From contig NZ_JADGMQ010000001.1 in the NCBI RefSeq assembly GCF_016124105.1, positions 364,707-428,706 of the forward strand: 64,000 nt of DNA, read 5' to 3'. The translations under genes and the position numbers were made by a program. Origin of the DNA: Aquamicrobium zhengzhouense (GTDB lineage: Bacteria > Pseudomonadota > Alphaproteobacteria > Rhizobiales > Rhizobiaceae). This document shows positions 18,685-28,158 of the stretch, in pieces; position 1 is the first letter of the stretch, and the number at the start of each line of letters is the position of its first letter. The notes under the pieces are model-generated. The model did not search any database, was not told the origin of the DNA, and worked only from the letters and a program-made list of their open reading frames with translations.

Positions 18685-19383
18685 TTAATCGACCACCGCC
18701 TCCCGGGCCGCTGAGAAGAATTGCCGGCGGATCTCGACCGTGACGATGAAAACCGTCGTGCTGATCAGCATCCAGGCGCCGATAAACCAGCCAAGATAGG
18801 CGATAGCGAAGAAAATGGCGCGGAGGCCTTCGTTGAAGTGCCGCCCTGCGAGGACGTTCATGCGTGTGGCCCGCTCGACCGCAATCTCAAATTCAGGACG
18901 TAAGGCCTGTTCCTCGCGGTACGAAGGAACCGCACCCATCAGGATCGAGCAGTAATTGAACAGCCGATACGACCAGCCGAACTTGAAAAAGCCGTATGAG
19001 AGAATGCCGATGAGACCAAATACCTTGGCCTCAAAAGCAGTGCGGGTGGCGATCTGTGGAGCCGGAATCTCGCTGAGAACCTCCAGAAACGTATCGGCAG
19101 ATCCGAACAGGGCGAAACACCCGCCGATTGCAAGGAGGCAGCTGGAAGCGAAGAAAGCCGTCCCTTGCTGCAGTCCGCTCATGATGCTCGTGTCCACCAT
19201 GCGAAGCTCTCGGCGCGACATCGTAAGCATCCAGTTGGCTCGCTGAGCATCCATCATCGCCGTCAAGGTGCGTCGTCGCACCAGATGCTTGAGGATGCCG
19301 GGCGCGAAAATTCCCCAGCACATGACGAAGAAAGCGATCGCCACAAGGTCAAGTACGGGAAGATAATGAGAATCGAGCGTCAT
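18685..19383 (-). CDS. DUF599 family membrane protein
   Basis: A 232-residue protein with an N-terminal membrane segment, a cytoplasmic stretch rich in Arg (MDAQRANWMLTMSRRELRM), and three further hydrophobic segments, matching DUF599 proteins of alphaproteobacteria and plants. The family signature FNYCSILMGAVP and the RHFNEGLRA motif are visible. No biochemical role is known. I chose ATG 19383 over six codons further upstream, which contain an unlikely Cys-rich run. It is divergent from the small gene at 19659. Confidence 0.82.
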   Translation of the reverse strand: MTLDSHYLPVLDLVAIAFFVMCWGIFAPGILKHLVRRRTLTAMMDAQRANWMLTMSRRELRMVDTSIMSGLQQGTAFFASSCLLAIGGCFALFGSADTFLEVLSEIPAPQIATRTAFEAKVFGLIGILSYGFFKFGWSYRLFNYCSILMGAVPSYREEQALRPEFEIAVERATRMNVLAGRHFNEGLRAIFFAIAYLGWFIGAWMLISTTVFIVTVEIRRQFFSAAREAVVD

Positions 19384-19658
19384 GCATGGACAGTGCCGCA
19401 ACTGGCCTCACTTCGCCAAGATGACGCTGTCACAATTTCGCCGCACGAGTTCACGTTCCATTTACTGCAATTTTTGCTAAGCATTTGAATTCGCGTTATC
19501 TCTTAGCTGCGCGATCCCGCCCTGAGGGGTGGCTGACACTGTTCTGCCCGTTTGTGCATTGCGGAAGAGTCGGGGAAGGGCTATGTACCGGGCTGACGGA
19601 AGGGGCCGTCGCGGCGCAAAAGAGCCGAAAAAAGTTCAATCAGCTAACAGGACGACCA

Positions 19659-19787
19659 ATGGACGAGAGCGTTCAGAAATCCTGCTGGGGCGTAACCGCC
19701 AAGGCAGTGATTGGTTTCGCCGGTATCTTCATGCTGGCCTGGCTTCTTGGCGGTCCCGATGCCGCTACAATCCTAGTGGCAGGATAG
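19659..19787 (+). CDS. Small single-span membrane protein (42 aa)
   Basis: A 42-codon reading frame starting at ATG 19659, six bases after AGGA. The product is a short polar head (MDESVQKSCWG) followed by one hydrophobic span (AVIGFAGIFMLAWLLGG) and a brief tail, so a single-pass membrane peptide is predicted. A strong intrinsic terminator begins 27 bases after the stop, which argues that this is a separate transcription unit. I do not recognise the family; it could also be a small RNA whose reading frame is incidental. The DUF599 gene is divergent 275 bases away; sdaA follows. Confidence 0.5.
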   Translation: MDESVQKSCWGVTAKAVIGFAGIFMLAWLLGGPDAATILVAG

Positions 19788-19813
19788 ACCAAGTCATCAT
19801 TTGGTGAATTCTC

Positions 19814-19842
19814 AAGGCGCAGCGCAGGCTGCGCCTTTTTTC
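19814..19842 (+). terminator. Terminator after the 42-aa gene, before sdaA
   Basis: GGCGCAGC (19816-19823) pairs with GCTGCGCC (19828-19835) over a 4-base loop, flanked by AA and TT that extend the stem, then six T residues. It separates the small upstream unit from sdaA. Confidence 0.88.
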
Positions 19843-19938
19843 TTTGGGCTTCATGTCGCAGTCGAAGCAGAGTGCGTCGGAACGCCGGTTGCAAAGTTCG
19901 CAGGAAGAGACAACATCTGTCAAAACTGGAGGCCTGCG

Positions 19939-21345
19939 ATGTTCCTTTCCGTGTTCGATTTGTTCAAGGTCGGAATAGGTCCGTCATCGTCCCACACAAT
20001 GGGCCCAATGACGGCGGCCGCGAGGTTTTTGGACGAGCTGCTCGGAGAAGACTGGCCGCGTCCAGTGGGGACCAAGGTTCACCGGCTTGCGGCAAGCCTG
20101 CATGGCTCGCTGGCATTTACCGGGATCGGCCACGGAACGGATCGTGCAGTCATTCTTGGCCTCACCGGATTGACACCGACCACAGTTGATCCGGATCGCG
20201 TAGATGACGTTCTCGAAACGGTTGAGCGCACGAAAAGCGTCAACCCGGCAGGACACCCCCTCTATTACTTTGACCCGCGTACAGACCTTGTACTCGACAA
20301 GAAGGTTCCATTGCCGGGACATGCGAACGGGATGGCATTCTCGGCATTTGCGTCAGACGGGCGCCTTCTGTTGCGCCGCATCTACTATTCGATCGGTGGC
20401 GGCTTCGTTGTTTCAGACGAAGAACTTCAACGCATGAAGGCAGAGGGGCCGCTGCGTGAAGCCGGCAGCCAAGCATTTCCATATCCGTTCGAGAACGCCA
20501 AGCAGATGTTGGCGATGGCTGCGAAAAGTGGGCTCTCCGTTGCGCAAATGAAGCGCGCCAATGAAGAGCGAAACATGTCGCGGGAGAAGCTTAACGAGGG
20601 TCTCGATGCGGTGTGGGGCGCTATGTCTGCCTGTATCGACCGGGGACTGACGCAGGAAGGCATCATGCCTGGCGGCCTGAAGGTGAAGCGCCGGGCAAGG
20701 CAGCTACACGACCGGTTGCAAGAAGAATGGAGAAACAACAGGCCCAATCCGCTCCTCGCCAATGACTGGCTCTCCGTTTATGCCATTGCGGTCAACGAGG
20801 AGAACGCCGCAGGTGGCCGGGTCGTTACAGCCCCGACGAACGGCGCCGCCGGCGTGGTACCTGCAGTACTGCGTTATTGGCTGCACTTCCACGTCGAGGC
20901 AGATCGCGAATCCATCCACGACTTCCTGCTGACTGCGGCTGCCATTGGCGGCATCATCAAGCACAACGCGTCCATATCGGGAGCCGAAGTAGGCTGCCAG
21001 GGCGAGGTGGGTTCCGCATCGGCAATGGCGGCGGCGGGGCTGTGCGCAGTCATGGGCGGAACGCCACAGCAGGTGGAAAACGCTGCTGAAATCGCGCTGG
21101 AACATCACCTCGGCATGACCTGCGATCCAGTCGGCGGTCTTGTCCAGGTTCCCTGCATCGAAAGAAATGCACTGGGCGCGGTTAAAGCGGTCACTGCGGC
21201 GTCATTGGCGATCAAGGGGGATGGAACCCACTTCGTTCCACTCGATGCGGCAGTCGAGACCATGCGTCAGACCGGTGTCGACATGAATGAGCGATACAAG
21301 GAAACCAGCCTTGGTGGTCTGGCCGTGAATGTCGTTGAGTGCTGA
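19939..21345 (+). CDS. sdaA: L-serine ammonia-lyase (serine deaminase)
   Basis: A 468-residue iron-sulfur L-serine dehydratase of the single-chain type, converting serine to pyruvate and ammonia. The N-terminal beta domain begins with [18 protein letters not shown], the family signature. The alpha domain carries the cysteines that bind the 4Fe-4S cluster ([26 protein letters not shown]) and the [11 protein letters not shown] loop. ATG 19939 has GGAGG seven bases ahead and matches the family start; the frame stays open upstream through the terminator, which must be non-coding. Full length. Confidence 0.96.
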   Translation: MFLSVFDLFKVGIGPSSSHTMGPMTAAARFLDELLGEDWPRPVGTKVHRLAASLHGSLAFTGIGHGTDRAVILGLTGLTPTTVDPDRVDDVLETVERTKSVNPAGHPLYYFDPRTDLVLDKKVPLPGHANGMAFSAFASDGRLLLRRIYYSIGGGFVVSDEELQRMKAEGPLREAGSQAFPYPFENAKQMLAMAAKSGLSVAQMKRANEERNMSREKLNEGLDAVWGAMSACIDRGLTQEGIMPGGLKVKRRARQLHDRLQEEWRNNRPNPLLANDWLSVYAIAVNEENAAGGRVVTAPTNGAAGVVPAVLRYWLHFHVEADRESIHDFLLTAAAIGGIIKHNASISGAEVGCQGEVGSASAMAAAGLCAVMGGTPQQVENAAEIALEHHLGMTCDPVGGLVQVPCIERNALGAVKAVTAASLAIKGDGTHFVPLDAAVETMRQTGVDMNERYKETSLGGLAVNVVEC

Positions 21346-21406
21346 CTGCTGTGGACATGCGAGTCTGGCCCTTCATCACGACAGCTCAGCGAACTAAATA
21401 GGGTGC

Positions 21407-21841
21407 ATGTCACTTCACCTCATCAAACTGTGCGTCGGCGTCGAGAGCGTTGAAGATCTGGAAGGCTGGATTGCGCTGAAGCTTGAAGAGAAGCGGCGCT
21501 CAGGCCTTGCCATTGATCATTTTCACACAACGCGGATGGTTCCCAAACGAGTTGAGGAGCTTCTGTCCGGCGGTTCGATCTATTGGATCATCAAAGGTGG
21601 GGTGCAATGCCGGCAGCGTCTGCTCGACATCCAGCCATTCACCGATGCTGAGGGCATTGGAAGATGCCGCCTCATTCTCGAACCTGAGATAATTCGTACC
21701 GAGTGGCAACCGCGCCGTCCTTTTCAGGGATGGCGTTACCTGGATCCCAAGGATGCACCGGAAGACCTCGCGGGAGCCGAATCGGGTGACGAGCTTCCGC
21801 TTGAGCTGCGACGTGAATTGACGGAGCTTGGCCTGCTGTGA
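21407..21841 (+). CDS. DUF1489 family protein
   Basis: A 144-residue soluble protein of DUF1489, a family almost confined to alphaproteobacteria. Typical features seen are the start LHLIKLCVGVESVEDL, the TTRMVPKR stretch, YWIIKGG with the following CRQRLLDI, and RPFQGWRYL near the C-terminus. Function unknown. It lies 61 bases after sdaA and 43 bases before the VWA gene, so it may share a transcript with the VWA/DnaJ pair. Confidence 0.88.
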   Translation: MSLHLIKLCVGVESVEDLEGWIALKLEEKRRSGLAIDHFHTTRMVPKRVEELLSGGSIYWIIKGGVQCRQRLLDIQPFTDAEGIGRCRLILEPEIIRTEWQPRRPFQGWRYLDPKDAPEDLAGAESGDELPLELRRELTELGLL

Positions 21842-21884
21842 GCAAGGGCTTGCAAGCGCGGGAGCTGCAGCACATCTTCAAAGC

Positions 21885-22616
21885 ATGAACCAAGACAAGC
21901 GGCAGCTTTCCAATAGCCACGTGACCGATCCGGTTTCCCGGTCAGATCGCGCCGAGATAAATGCGTTTCTCTCGCAGGTTAGGGCAATCACGCCTGCTGT
22001 GGGCTCAGGTCGTATTATCCTCGCATTAGACGCCACCATGAGCCGGCAACCCACTTGGGACCTGGCATGCAGGCTGCAGGCGCAGATGTTCGATGCAGTC
22101 GCCAGGGCCGGCGACCTGAAAGTTCAATTGGTCTACTTCCGCGGCATAGATGAATGTCGCGCGTCTCGTTTTGTGGGGGATGGATCGACCCTCAAGAACC
22201 TGATGACGAAGATTGTTTGTCGCGGCGGGCCTACGCAGATTGGAAAGGTATTCACCCAGGCGCTGAGAGAGACCGAACGCGAAAAAGTGAATGCCGTTGT
22301 CTTCATCGGTGATTCGATGGAGGAGGGCGTTGACCTGCTTGCCAAGAAGGCGGGTGAACTCGGTGTGCGCGGCGTGCCGATATTTCTGTTTCAGGAGGGG
22401 CGGGAGCCCGGCGTCGAGATCGCCTTCCGTGAATTTGCCCGCCTGTCGAAAGGGGCATGGTTCCGGTTTGACGCCAACGCCGCAGATACCCTCGCGAAGC
22501 TCCTCTCTGCGATCGCGGTCTTTGCGACCGGTGGGGTAAAGGCGTTGGAGGCGCGGGGCCGACCCGAAGATCGCCTCCTCATCTCTCACCTGAAGTCACC
22601 GGATGGAGGAGGATGA
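21885..22616 (+). CDS. VWA domain-containing protein
   Basis: A 243-residue protein built around one von Willebrand factor A domain. A MIDAS metal motif is present in the variant form DATMS (residues 49-53; D-x-T-x-S), and FIGDSMEEG supplies the later acidic residue. There is no signal peptide, so it should be cytoplasmic. I start at ATG 21885, after the DUF1489 stop; the open frame begins earlier. It overlaps the DnaJ-domain gene by four bases (ATGA), so the two products are probably made together. No function is established to my knowledge; a chaperone-type or assembly role is only suggested by the partner. Confidence 0.8.
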   Translation: MNQDKRQLSNSHVTDPVSRSDRAEINAFLSQVRAITPAVGSGRIILALDATMSRQPTWDLACRLQAQMFDAVARAGDLKVQLVYFRGIDECRASRFVGDGSTLKNLMTKIVCRGGPTQIGKVFTQALRETEREKVNAVVFIGDSMEEGVDLLAKKAGELGVRGVPIFLFQEGREPGVEIAFREFARLSKGAWFRFDANAADTLAKLLSAIAVFATGGVKALEARGRPEDRLLISHLKSPDGGG

Positions 22617-23308
22617 CTTTTCTGTTTTACGGCGCGGCCGCTCTGGTCGTCATCATTGGCCTGACGCTTCTGTTCATTCGTACGGACCCCGTCCGGCTAT
22701 CCAGGGCCCTCAAGCTCATTGGACCGGCCCTCGTTGGGGCGCTTGGTGCACTACTTTTGCTGATCGGAAGGGCTGCAGCCGGGGGGATGCTCCTCTCCGC
22801 AGCTTTTGCCTGGCACATGCGGTCCCGCAGCAAGGAGAAGGCGAAACCGTCACCCGGCATGCGGTCTTCTGTTCGCACAGCCGCACTCGAGATGGAACTC
22901 GATCATGATAGCGGAATGCTCGAAGGTCATGTTCTCGCGGGAAGTCGGGAAGGGCAGTCCCTAGCCTCTCTCGATCTTCCTGAGTTGATCGAGCTAGGCA
23001 AGGAATTGTCGTCTGATCCAGAAAGCCTTCAATTACTTGAGGCGTATCTGGACCGCCGATTTCCCGTCTGGCGTAGTCACGGCGAGACGGAGGCTGGCGA
23101 CCGGCAACGTGGCACGCCAGCTTCGGGCCCCATGAGCAAGCAGGAGGCCTACCAGGTCCTTGGTCTTGAAGCGGGAGCCAGTGCGGCGGACATTCGAAAG
23201 GCCCACCGTCGATTGATGCAGCGGGTGCATCCCGATCTCGGCGGCAGCTCGTTCCTTGCTGCGCGGATCAATGAAGCCAAGGAAGTTCTGCTGTCTTCTC
23301 AAAGGTAG
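22613..23308 (+). CDS. Membrane-anchored DnaJ-domain protein
   Basis: A 231-residue protein with two N-terminal hydrophobic segments (about 4-22 and 36-62), a middle region with Leu/Glu-rich helices (SLASLDLPELIELGKEL), and a C-terminal J domain. The HPD tripeptide is at 206-208 in QRVHPDLGG, so it should stimulate a DnaK-type ATPase at the membrane surface. The arrangement resembles the TIM14/DjlA-like class. The J domain sits at the extreme C-terminus and has no zinc or substrate-binding region. Its start overlaps the VWA gene stop. Confidence 0.88.
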   Translation: MTFLFYGAAALVVIIGLTLLFIRTDPVRLSRALKLIGPALVGALGALLLLIGRAAAGGMLLSAAFAWHMRSRSKEKAKPSPGMRSSVRTAALEMELDHDSGMLEGHVLAGSREGQSLASLDLPELIELGKELSSDPESLQLLEAYLDRRFPVWRSHGETEAGDRQRGTPASGPMSKQEAYQVLGLEAGASAADIRKAHRRLMQRVHPDLGGSSFLAARINEAKEVLLSSQR

Positions 23309-23360
23309 GTCTCCCTTCGACACACTACTAAACGGGGAAACGTTGATCATCGGGCTGACG

Positions 23361-24755
23361 TCAGAGCGCCGAGGTGAAGCAATCGATCTTCTGCTTCTTT
23401 AGGGCGCTGCAGGCGTTGACGGCCTGGTTCTTCGAACTGAAGCCGAAGCGGGCGCGGTAATAGAGAGTGCCCTTGTTGTTGAACTCTTCGATGAACGCAT
23501 TTGCGTCCGAGACGATGCCGGATGCGTTTTTGCCCGCACGAACCAGCGCCGCGAGCGCTTCCTTCTGAGAGGTTGAGGAAGCGATCTGGACGGCCCAGCC
23601 GCTCGTCTGGATGGAGGCGGTGCTCATGCTGTCCACTGCGAAACGGTCATCCGATGCCGGCGAAGCGGTTGGGACCGGAACTGCTGCGGGTGGGGTGACG
23701 CGCGACGGCATCGCAGCGGCAGCTGCAGCGACGGCCGGAGGCGTTTGCGTTTGGATATAGGCTGCGACCTGCATATCAACCTCGCCATCAGGACGTAAGG
23801 ACGGGACCGGGATATCACGACGCGGCAAAGCGATGCTCGCTGCTGCAACTTCTTGGGCACGAGGTGCCGGACGCGGTGCGCTGACCAGATTGCCACCGCC
23901 GCGCCGCGACGCTTGGGGGAAATGGTCGCGGATCAGGGCGGCGACGTGCTGGTCGCGGCTGGCGGCGCTCTTGCCCCCCATCACAACCGCGACAACCGAG
24001 CGGCCATCACGCTGAACCGAGGTCACGATGTTGAACCCGGAAGCGCGGGTGTATCCTGTCTTGATGCCGTCCGTCCCCTGGAGCTTGCCAAGCAGGCGGT
24101 TGTGCGAGTTGATGGTCTGCTTGCCGAACTTGAAGGAGCGGGTGGAAAAGTAGGTGTAATATTGCGGGAAATGCTCACGCAGGGCGATGCCCAGAATCGC
24201 CTGGTCACGCGCTGTGGTGTACTGCTCGGTGTTCGGCAGCCCGTGCGCGTTGCGGTACTGGGTGTTGGTCATTCCAAGCTGACGAGCCTTTGCCGTCATC
24301 ATGCGGGCAAATGCCTGCTCTGATCCGCCCACGAACTCTGCGACGGCGGTCGAGATATCATTGGCGCTGCGCGTAATGAGAGCCTTGATAGCGTGCTCGA
24401 CGGTGATCGATCCTCCAGCCTTAACACCCAGCTTGGTAGGTGGCTCGGCGGCTGCCCTCGCGCTGACCGGAATTCGCGACGATGACTTGTAACGCCCTTC
24501 CTTCATCCCCTCGAACAGAAGGTAGAGCGTCATCATCTTCGTCAACGATGCAGGGTAGCGCCGGGAGTCGGCATTGCTCGAGAACAGCACTTTGCCAGTC
24601 TTGGCATCCATCACATAGGCGGCGTAGCGGGAATTCGCTGATGCCTGTCCCAAAGACGCTGCAACTAAGAAAATCGCGGCGAAAAGGATTGTGACTGTTC
24701 GGTGGAGGTTCAGGATCTGCGAAAAAAACTCAGCGGACGCTGTACGCACAAACAT
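23361..24755 (-). CDS. D-alanyl-D-alanine carboxypeptidase with SPOR domain
   Basis: A 464-residue penicillin-binding protein of the DacA/PBP5 type that trims the terminal D-Ala from peptidoglycan stem peptides. A signal sequence of about 40 residues ends at ASA. The active-site motifs are SLTK at 70-73, SAN at 130-132 and KTG at 232-234. The C-terminal 80 residues form a SPOR domain (GWAVQIAS start), which binds denuded glycan at the septum, joined by an Ala/Pro/Val-rich linker. There is no C-terminal amphipathic anchor like that of PBP5, so the SPOR domain probably localises it. ATG 24755 is preferred over a start 18 codons upstream because the signal peptide then has normal form. Confidence 0.92.
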   Translation of the reverse strand: MFVRTASAEFFSQILNLHRTVTILFAAIFLVAASLGQASANSRYAAYVMDAKTGKVLFSSNADSRRYPASLTKMMTLYLLFEGMKEGRYKSSSRIPVSARAAAEPPTKLGVKAGGSITVEHAIKALITRSANDISTAVAEFVGGSEQAFARMMTAKARQLGMTNTQYRNAHGLPNTEQYTTARDQAILGIALREHFPQYYTYFSTRSFKFGKQTINSHNRLLGKLQGTDGIKTGYTRASGFNIVTSVQRDGRSVVAVVMGGKSAASRDQHVAALIRDHFPQASRRGGGNLVSAPRPAPRAQEVAAASIALPRRDIPVPSLRPDGEVDMQVAAYIQTQTPPAVAAAAAAMPSRVTPPAAVPVPTASPASDDRFAVDSMSTASIQTSGWAVQIASSTSQKEALAALVRAGKNASGIVSDANAFIEEFNNKGTLYYRARFGFSSKNQAVNACSALKKQKIDCFTSAL

Positions 24756-25138
24756 AGCAAAACGCTCTTCGTCGACTTCGGGGGGGCGGTGCCTTCGGAT
24801 GTCTGGCACGACTGGAGCGACGATATCGGGGAGAGTGTTACCAGTCCGTTTATGGTAACCTGCTCGTTCACCAATTTGATCAACTTTTCGCTAACGGATG
24901 GCTCTGGCGGGTCTTGCGAACAGGAATGCGGCAATGCGTTGAGTTTGGAGATGCTCGACGCTAAAGCGCCCGAGAGGCTGAAATCTCTTTTGTTTGTCGC
25001 GCGGTTCTGGCCGCACGGCTCGGTTTTCGCGGACACGTGCGTGCCGCATCTATTGTCAGGGCGCGAATTGATCTTAAAATTCGCGTATAAGTGCCTACAT
25101 GTCGTGCCTGGGCACGGCTCTAGCAGGGAATGTGAGCA
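24756..25138. other. 383-base intergenic region between dac and clpS
   Basis: The region separates the divergent carboxypeptidase and clpS genes. I found no convincing small gene in it; frames on both strands lack a binding site and have unusual codon use. It holds one symmetrical element (see 24837-24859) and an AT-richer stretch at about 25066-25092 that probably contains the clpS promoter, though I could not assign -35 and -10 boxes with proper spacing. Confidence 0.5.
24837..24859. promoter_or_regulatory. Dyad GTTACC-N11-GGTAAC
   Basis: Perfect six-base inverted arms at 24837-24842 and 24854-24859 with an 11-base spacer, about 80 bases upstream of the D,D-carboxypeptidase start. The arm spacing of about 1.5 helical turns fits a dimeric DNA-binding protein. 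No regulator is known to me for this sequence. Confidence 0.3.
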
Positions 25139-25507
25139 GTGAAGGCAGGGGAAGCTAGGACTGGACTGATGTTCAGGATGCAGGGCGATGAGGGTCGCGG
25201 TAGCGGTATCGGACGCGGGACCGAAGTCATCACGCGCACCAAGCCGAAGATCAAGAAACCGTCACTTTATCGAGTTCTGATCCTGAATGACGACTATACG
25301 CCGATGGAATTCGTTGTGCACATTCTGGAGCGCTTCTTCCAGAAGGACCGGGAGGCCGCGACCCGGATCATGCTTCACGTGCACAATCATGGGGTAGGGG
25401 AATGCGGGGTCTATACTTACGAGGTGGCTGAGACCAAAGTGACTCAGGTCATGGACTTCGCCCGACAGCACCAGCATCCGCTCCAGTGCGTGATGGAAAA
25501 GAAATGA
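25139..25507 (+). CDS. clpS: ATP-dependent Clp protease adaptor ClpS
   Basis: A ClpS adaptor of up to 122 residues that binds N-degron substrates and hands them to ClpA. The core is intact: [17 protein letters not shown] forms the pocket strand, with the following helix [17 protein letters not shown] and the [12 protein letters not shown] strand. Two starts are possible: GTG 25139, with AGGGA ten bases ahead, or ATG 25169; the first 30 residues are not conserved, so the choice affects only the flexible tail. clpA begins 8 bases after the stop and the two are one operon. Rhizobia often have a second ClpS elsewhere. Confidence 0.95.
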   Translation: MKAGEARTGLMFRMQGDEGRGSGIGRGTEVITRTKPKIKKPSLYRVLILNDDYTPMEFVVHILERFFQKDREAATRIMLHVHNHGVGECGVYTYEVAETKVTQVMDFARQHQHPLQCVMEKK

Positions 25508-25515
25508 GGTACTGA

Positions 25516-27957
25516 ATGCCGGCTTTCTCCCCAGGCCTGGAACAGGCACTGCACAGGGCATTGACACTGGCCAATGAGCGCCATCACGAATATGCCACCC
25601 TCGAACATTTGCTGATGGCACTACTGGATGATCCGGATGCTGCCGCTGTGATGCGCGCCTGCAGCGTCAACATTGACGAGCTGCGGCAGACGGTTCTCAA
25701 CTACATCGATACTGAACTCGATAATCTGATCACTGGATATGACGAAGATTCGAAGCCGACTGCCGGTTTCCAGCGTGTCATCCAGCGTGCGGTCATTCAT
25801 GTGCAGTCCTCGGGCCGGGAGGAAGTGTCAGGCGCGAATGTTCTCGTGGCAATCTTTGCCGAGCGCGAGAGCCATGCTGCCTACTTCCTGCAGGAACAGC
25901 AGATGACGCGTTATGATGCCGTGAACTACATCAGCCACGGCATTGCCAAGCGTCCTGGTGCATCGGAGAGCCGGAGCCCGCGGGGAGCCAACGAGGATGA
26001 GCCGTCGAATTCTGCCGGGGAAGGCGAGGAGAGCGGCAAGAAGAAGCAGCAGGATGCGCTGACTGCCTATTGCGTGAATCTCAATCAGAAAGCGCGCTCG
26101 GGTAAGATCGACCGCCTGATCGGTCGTACCAACGAGATCAATCGCACGATCCAGGTCCTGTGCCGTCGCTCAAAGAACAACCCGCTTTATGTGGGTGATC
26201 CGGGCGTCGGCAAGACTGCGATTGCGGAAGGGCTGGCAAAGCGCATCGTCGATGGCGAGGTGCCTGAAGTTCTGCGCGATGCAACGATTTTTGCGCTCGA
26301 CATGGGCACGCTTCTGGCGGGTACCCGCTATCGTGGTGACTTCGAAGAACGCCTGAAGCAGGTTGTCAAGGAGCTTGAGGATTATCCCGGCGCGGTCCTG
26401 TTCATCGATGAAATCCATACGGTGATCGGTGCGGGTGCGACCTCTGGCGGGGCAATGGACGCCTCCAACCTCCTGAAGCCGGCGCTGTCTTCGGGCGCGA
26501 TCCGTTGCATCGGCTCGACCACCTACAAGGAGTTCCGTCAGTTCTTCGAGAAGGATCGGGCGCTTGTCCGTCGCTTCCAGAAGATCGACGTGAACGAGCC
26601 AACGGTCGAGGATGCCATCGAGATCATGAAGGGGCTGAAGCCCTATTTCGAGGACTTCCACAAGGTCAAGTACACGAACGAGGCGATCAAGGCCGCGGTC
26701 GAGCTTTCCTCACGCTACATCAACGACCGGAAGCTGCCGGATAAGGCGATCGACGTGATCGACGAAACTGGTGCGTCGCAGATGCTCTTGCCCGAAAACA
26801 AGCGGAAGAAGACGATCACCATCAAGGAGATCGAGGCGACCGTTGCGACGATGGCCCGCATTCCACCGAAGACGGTTTCTGCCGACGACGAAAAGGTTCT
26901 CGCCTCGCTTGAGGAAGAGCTGAAGCGTGTCGTCTATGGCCAGGACACAGCTATCACGGCGCTGGCTTCCGCGATCAAGCTGGCGCGGGCAGGCCTGCGA
27001 GAGCCGGACAAGCCGATTGGCTCCTACCTGTTCTCCGGGCCGACCGGTGTCGGCAAGACCGAAGTTGCAAAACAGCTGGCGAAGTCGCTGGGTGTGGAGC
27101 TTCTGCGTTTCGACATGTCGGAATATATGGAGCGCCACACGGTATCTCGCCTGATCGGTGCGCCTCCCGGATATGTCGGTTTTGACCAGGGTGGGCTGTT
27201 GACTGATGGTGTTGATCAGCATCCGCATTGCGTACTTTTGCTCGACGAGATCGAAAAGGCGCATCCGGATCTGTTCAACATCCTGTTGCAGGTCATGGAT
27301 CACGGCAAGCTGACCGATCACAACGGCAAGCAGGTCGACTTCCGCAATGTCATCTTGATCATGACCACCAATGCGGGTGCGGCCGATCTGGCCAAGGCTG
27401 CCATCGGGTTTGGCTCCTCCAAGCGCGACGGCGACGACATGGAGGCAATCAACCGGCTCTTTACCCCAGAGTTCCGGAACCGTCTCGATGCAATCGTGCC
27501 CTTCGGCTCACTCCCGGTCCCTGTCATTCATCAGGTGGTGCAGAAGTTCGTCATGCAGCTTGAGGCACAGCTCGCCGAGCGCCGCGTGACCTTTGAATTG
27601 ACACCTGAGGCAGTCGCTTGGCTGGCAGAGAAGGGCTACGATGAGCGCATGGGCGCTCGTCCTCTGGCTCGGGTTATCCAGGAGCACATCAAGAAGCCGC
27701 TCGCGGATGAGGTTCTCTTCGGCAAATTGCGCCACGGTGGGACGGTTCGCGTGAAGGTCGAGAAGGATGATCTTGGCAGCGACGTTCTGAGGCTTGAGGC
27801 GATTGCTGATGAAGTTCCGGTAAGGCCGAAGAAGGAAGTTCCGGAAGGGCAACCAGCCAAACGAAAGAACGCCAAGAAGGCGGTGGCGGTTGAGGATGAC
27901 GCCAAGGGCAAGGATGCTTCCAAGCGCTCTATAGTTCCTCAGTTGCCACGGAAGTAA
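25516..27957 (+). CDS. clpA: ATP-dependent Clp protease ATP-binding subunit ClpA
   Basis: An 813-residue AAA+ unfoldase that feeds substrates to ClpP. An N-domain (1-145) is followed by an acidic, low-complexity linker, then the two AAA modules with Walker A loops at about 227-234 (GDPGVGKT) and 508-515 (GPTGVGKT). The ClpP-docking IGF tripeptide is at 630-632. Compared with E. coli ClpA (758 residues) it has a C-terminal Lys-rich extension of about 40 residues ([18 protein letters not shown] region), a feature I associate with rhizobial ClpA. Downstream is a strong terminator. Confidence 0.97.
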   Translation: MPAFSPGLEQALHRALTLANERHHEYATLEHLLMALLDDPDAAAVMRACSVNIDELRQTVLNYIDTELDNLITGYDEDSKPTAGFQRVIQRAVIHVQSSGREEVSGANVLVAIFAERESHAAYFLQEQQMTRYDAVNYISHGIAKRPGASESRSPRGANEDEPSNSAGEGEESGKKKQQDALTAYCVNLNQKARSGKIDRLIGRTNEINRTIQVLCRRSKNNPLYVGDPGVGKTAIAEGLAKRIVDGEVPEVLRDATIFALDMGTLLAGTRYRGDFEERLKQVVKELEDYPGAVLFIDEIHTVIGAGATSGGAMDASNLLKPALSSGAIRCIGSTTYKEFRQFFEKDRALVRRFQKIDVNEPTVEDAIEIMKGLKPYFEDFHKVKYTNEAIKAAVELSSRYINDRKLPDKAIDVIDETGASQMLLPENKRKKTITIKEIEATVATMARIPPKTVSADDEKVLASLEEELKRVVYGQDTAITALASAIKLARAGLREPDKPIGSYLFSGPTGVGKTEVAKQLAKSLGVELLRFDMSEYMERHTVSRLIGAPPGYVGFDQGGLLTDGVDQHPHCVLLLDEIEKAHPDLFNILLQVMDHGKLTDHNGKQVDFRNVILIMTTNAGAADLAKAAIGFGSSKRDGDDMEAINRLFTPEFRNRLDAIVPFGSLPVPVIHQVVQKFVMQLEAQLAERRVTFELTPEAVAWLAEKGYDERMGARPLARVIQEHIKKPLADEVLFGKLRHGGTVRVKVEKDDLGSDVLRLEAIADEVPVRPKKEVPEGQPAKRKNAKKAVAVEDDAKGKDASKRSIVPQLPRK

Positions 27958-27972
27958 TTCAAGACGTTTGGG

Positions 27973-28005
27973 CGGGCGGGATAAAGTTTTATCTCGCCCG
28001 TTTTG
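27973..28005 (+). terminator. Terminator after clpA
   Basis: CGGGCGGGATAAA (27973-27985) pairs with TTTATCTCGCCCG (27988-28000) with a single G-U wobble, and TTTTG follows. The stem is long and the loop tight; it ends the clpS-clpA transcript 15 bases after the stop. Confidence 0.88.
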
Positions 28006-28158
28006 TATAAGTGACGCGTGATCACTATTTTGCGCGGCTTCCGCCACATTCAAATCAGCTTCTGGCGGTTCCCTGACGTCTGGCTTTCGCACCCGGGTTA
28101 GGGCGTATCTGCGTTAGCCTTTTCCGTCCCGTCGAGGACCCAGAAGAGGAATATGTGC

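Noticed and set aside
24702-25142. A 146-codon plus-strand frame in the dac-clpS gap
   Set aside because: Overlaps the start of dac, has no Shine-Dalgarno and a Cys/Ser/Leu-rich product without structure.
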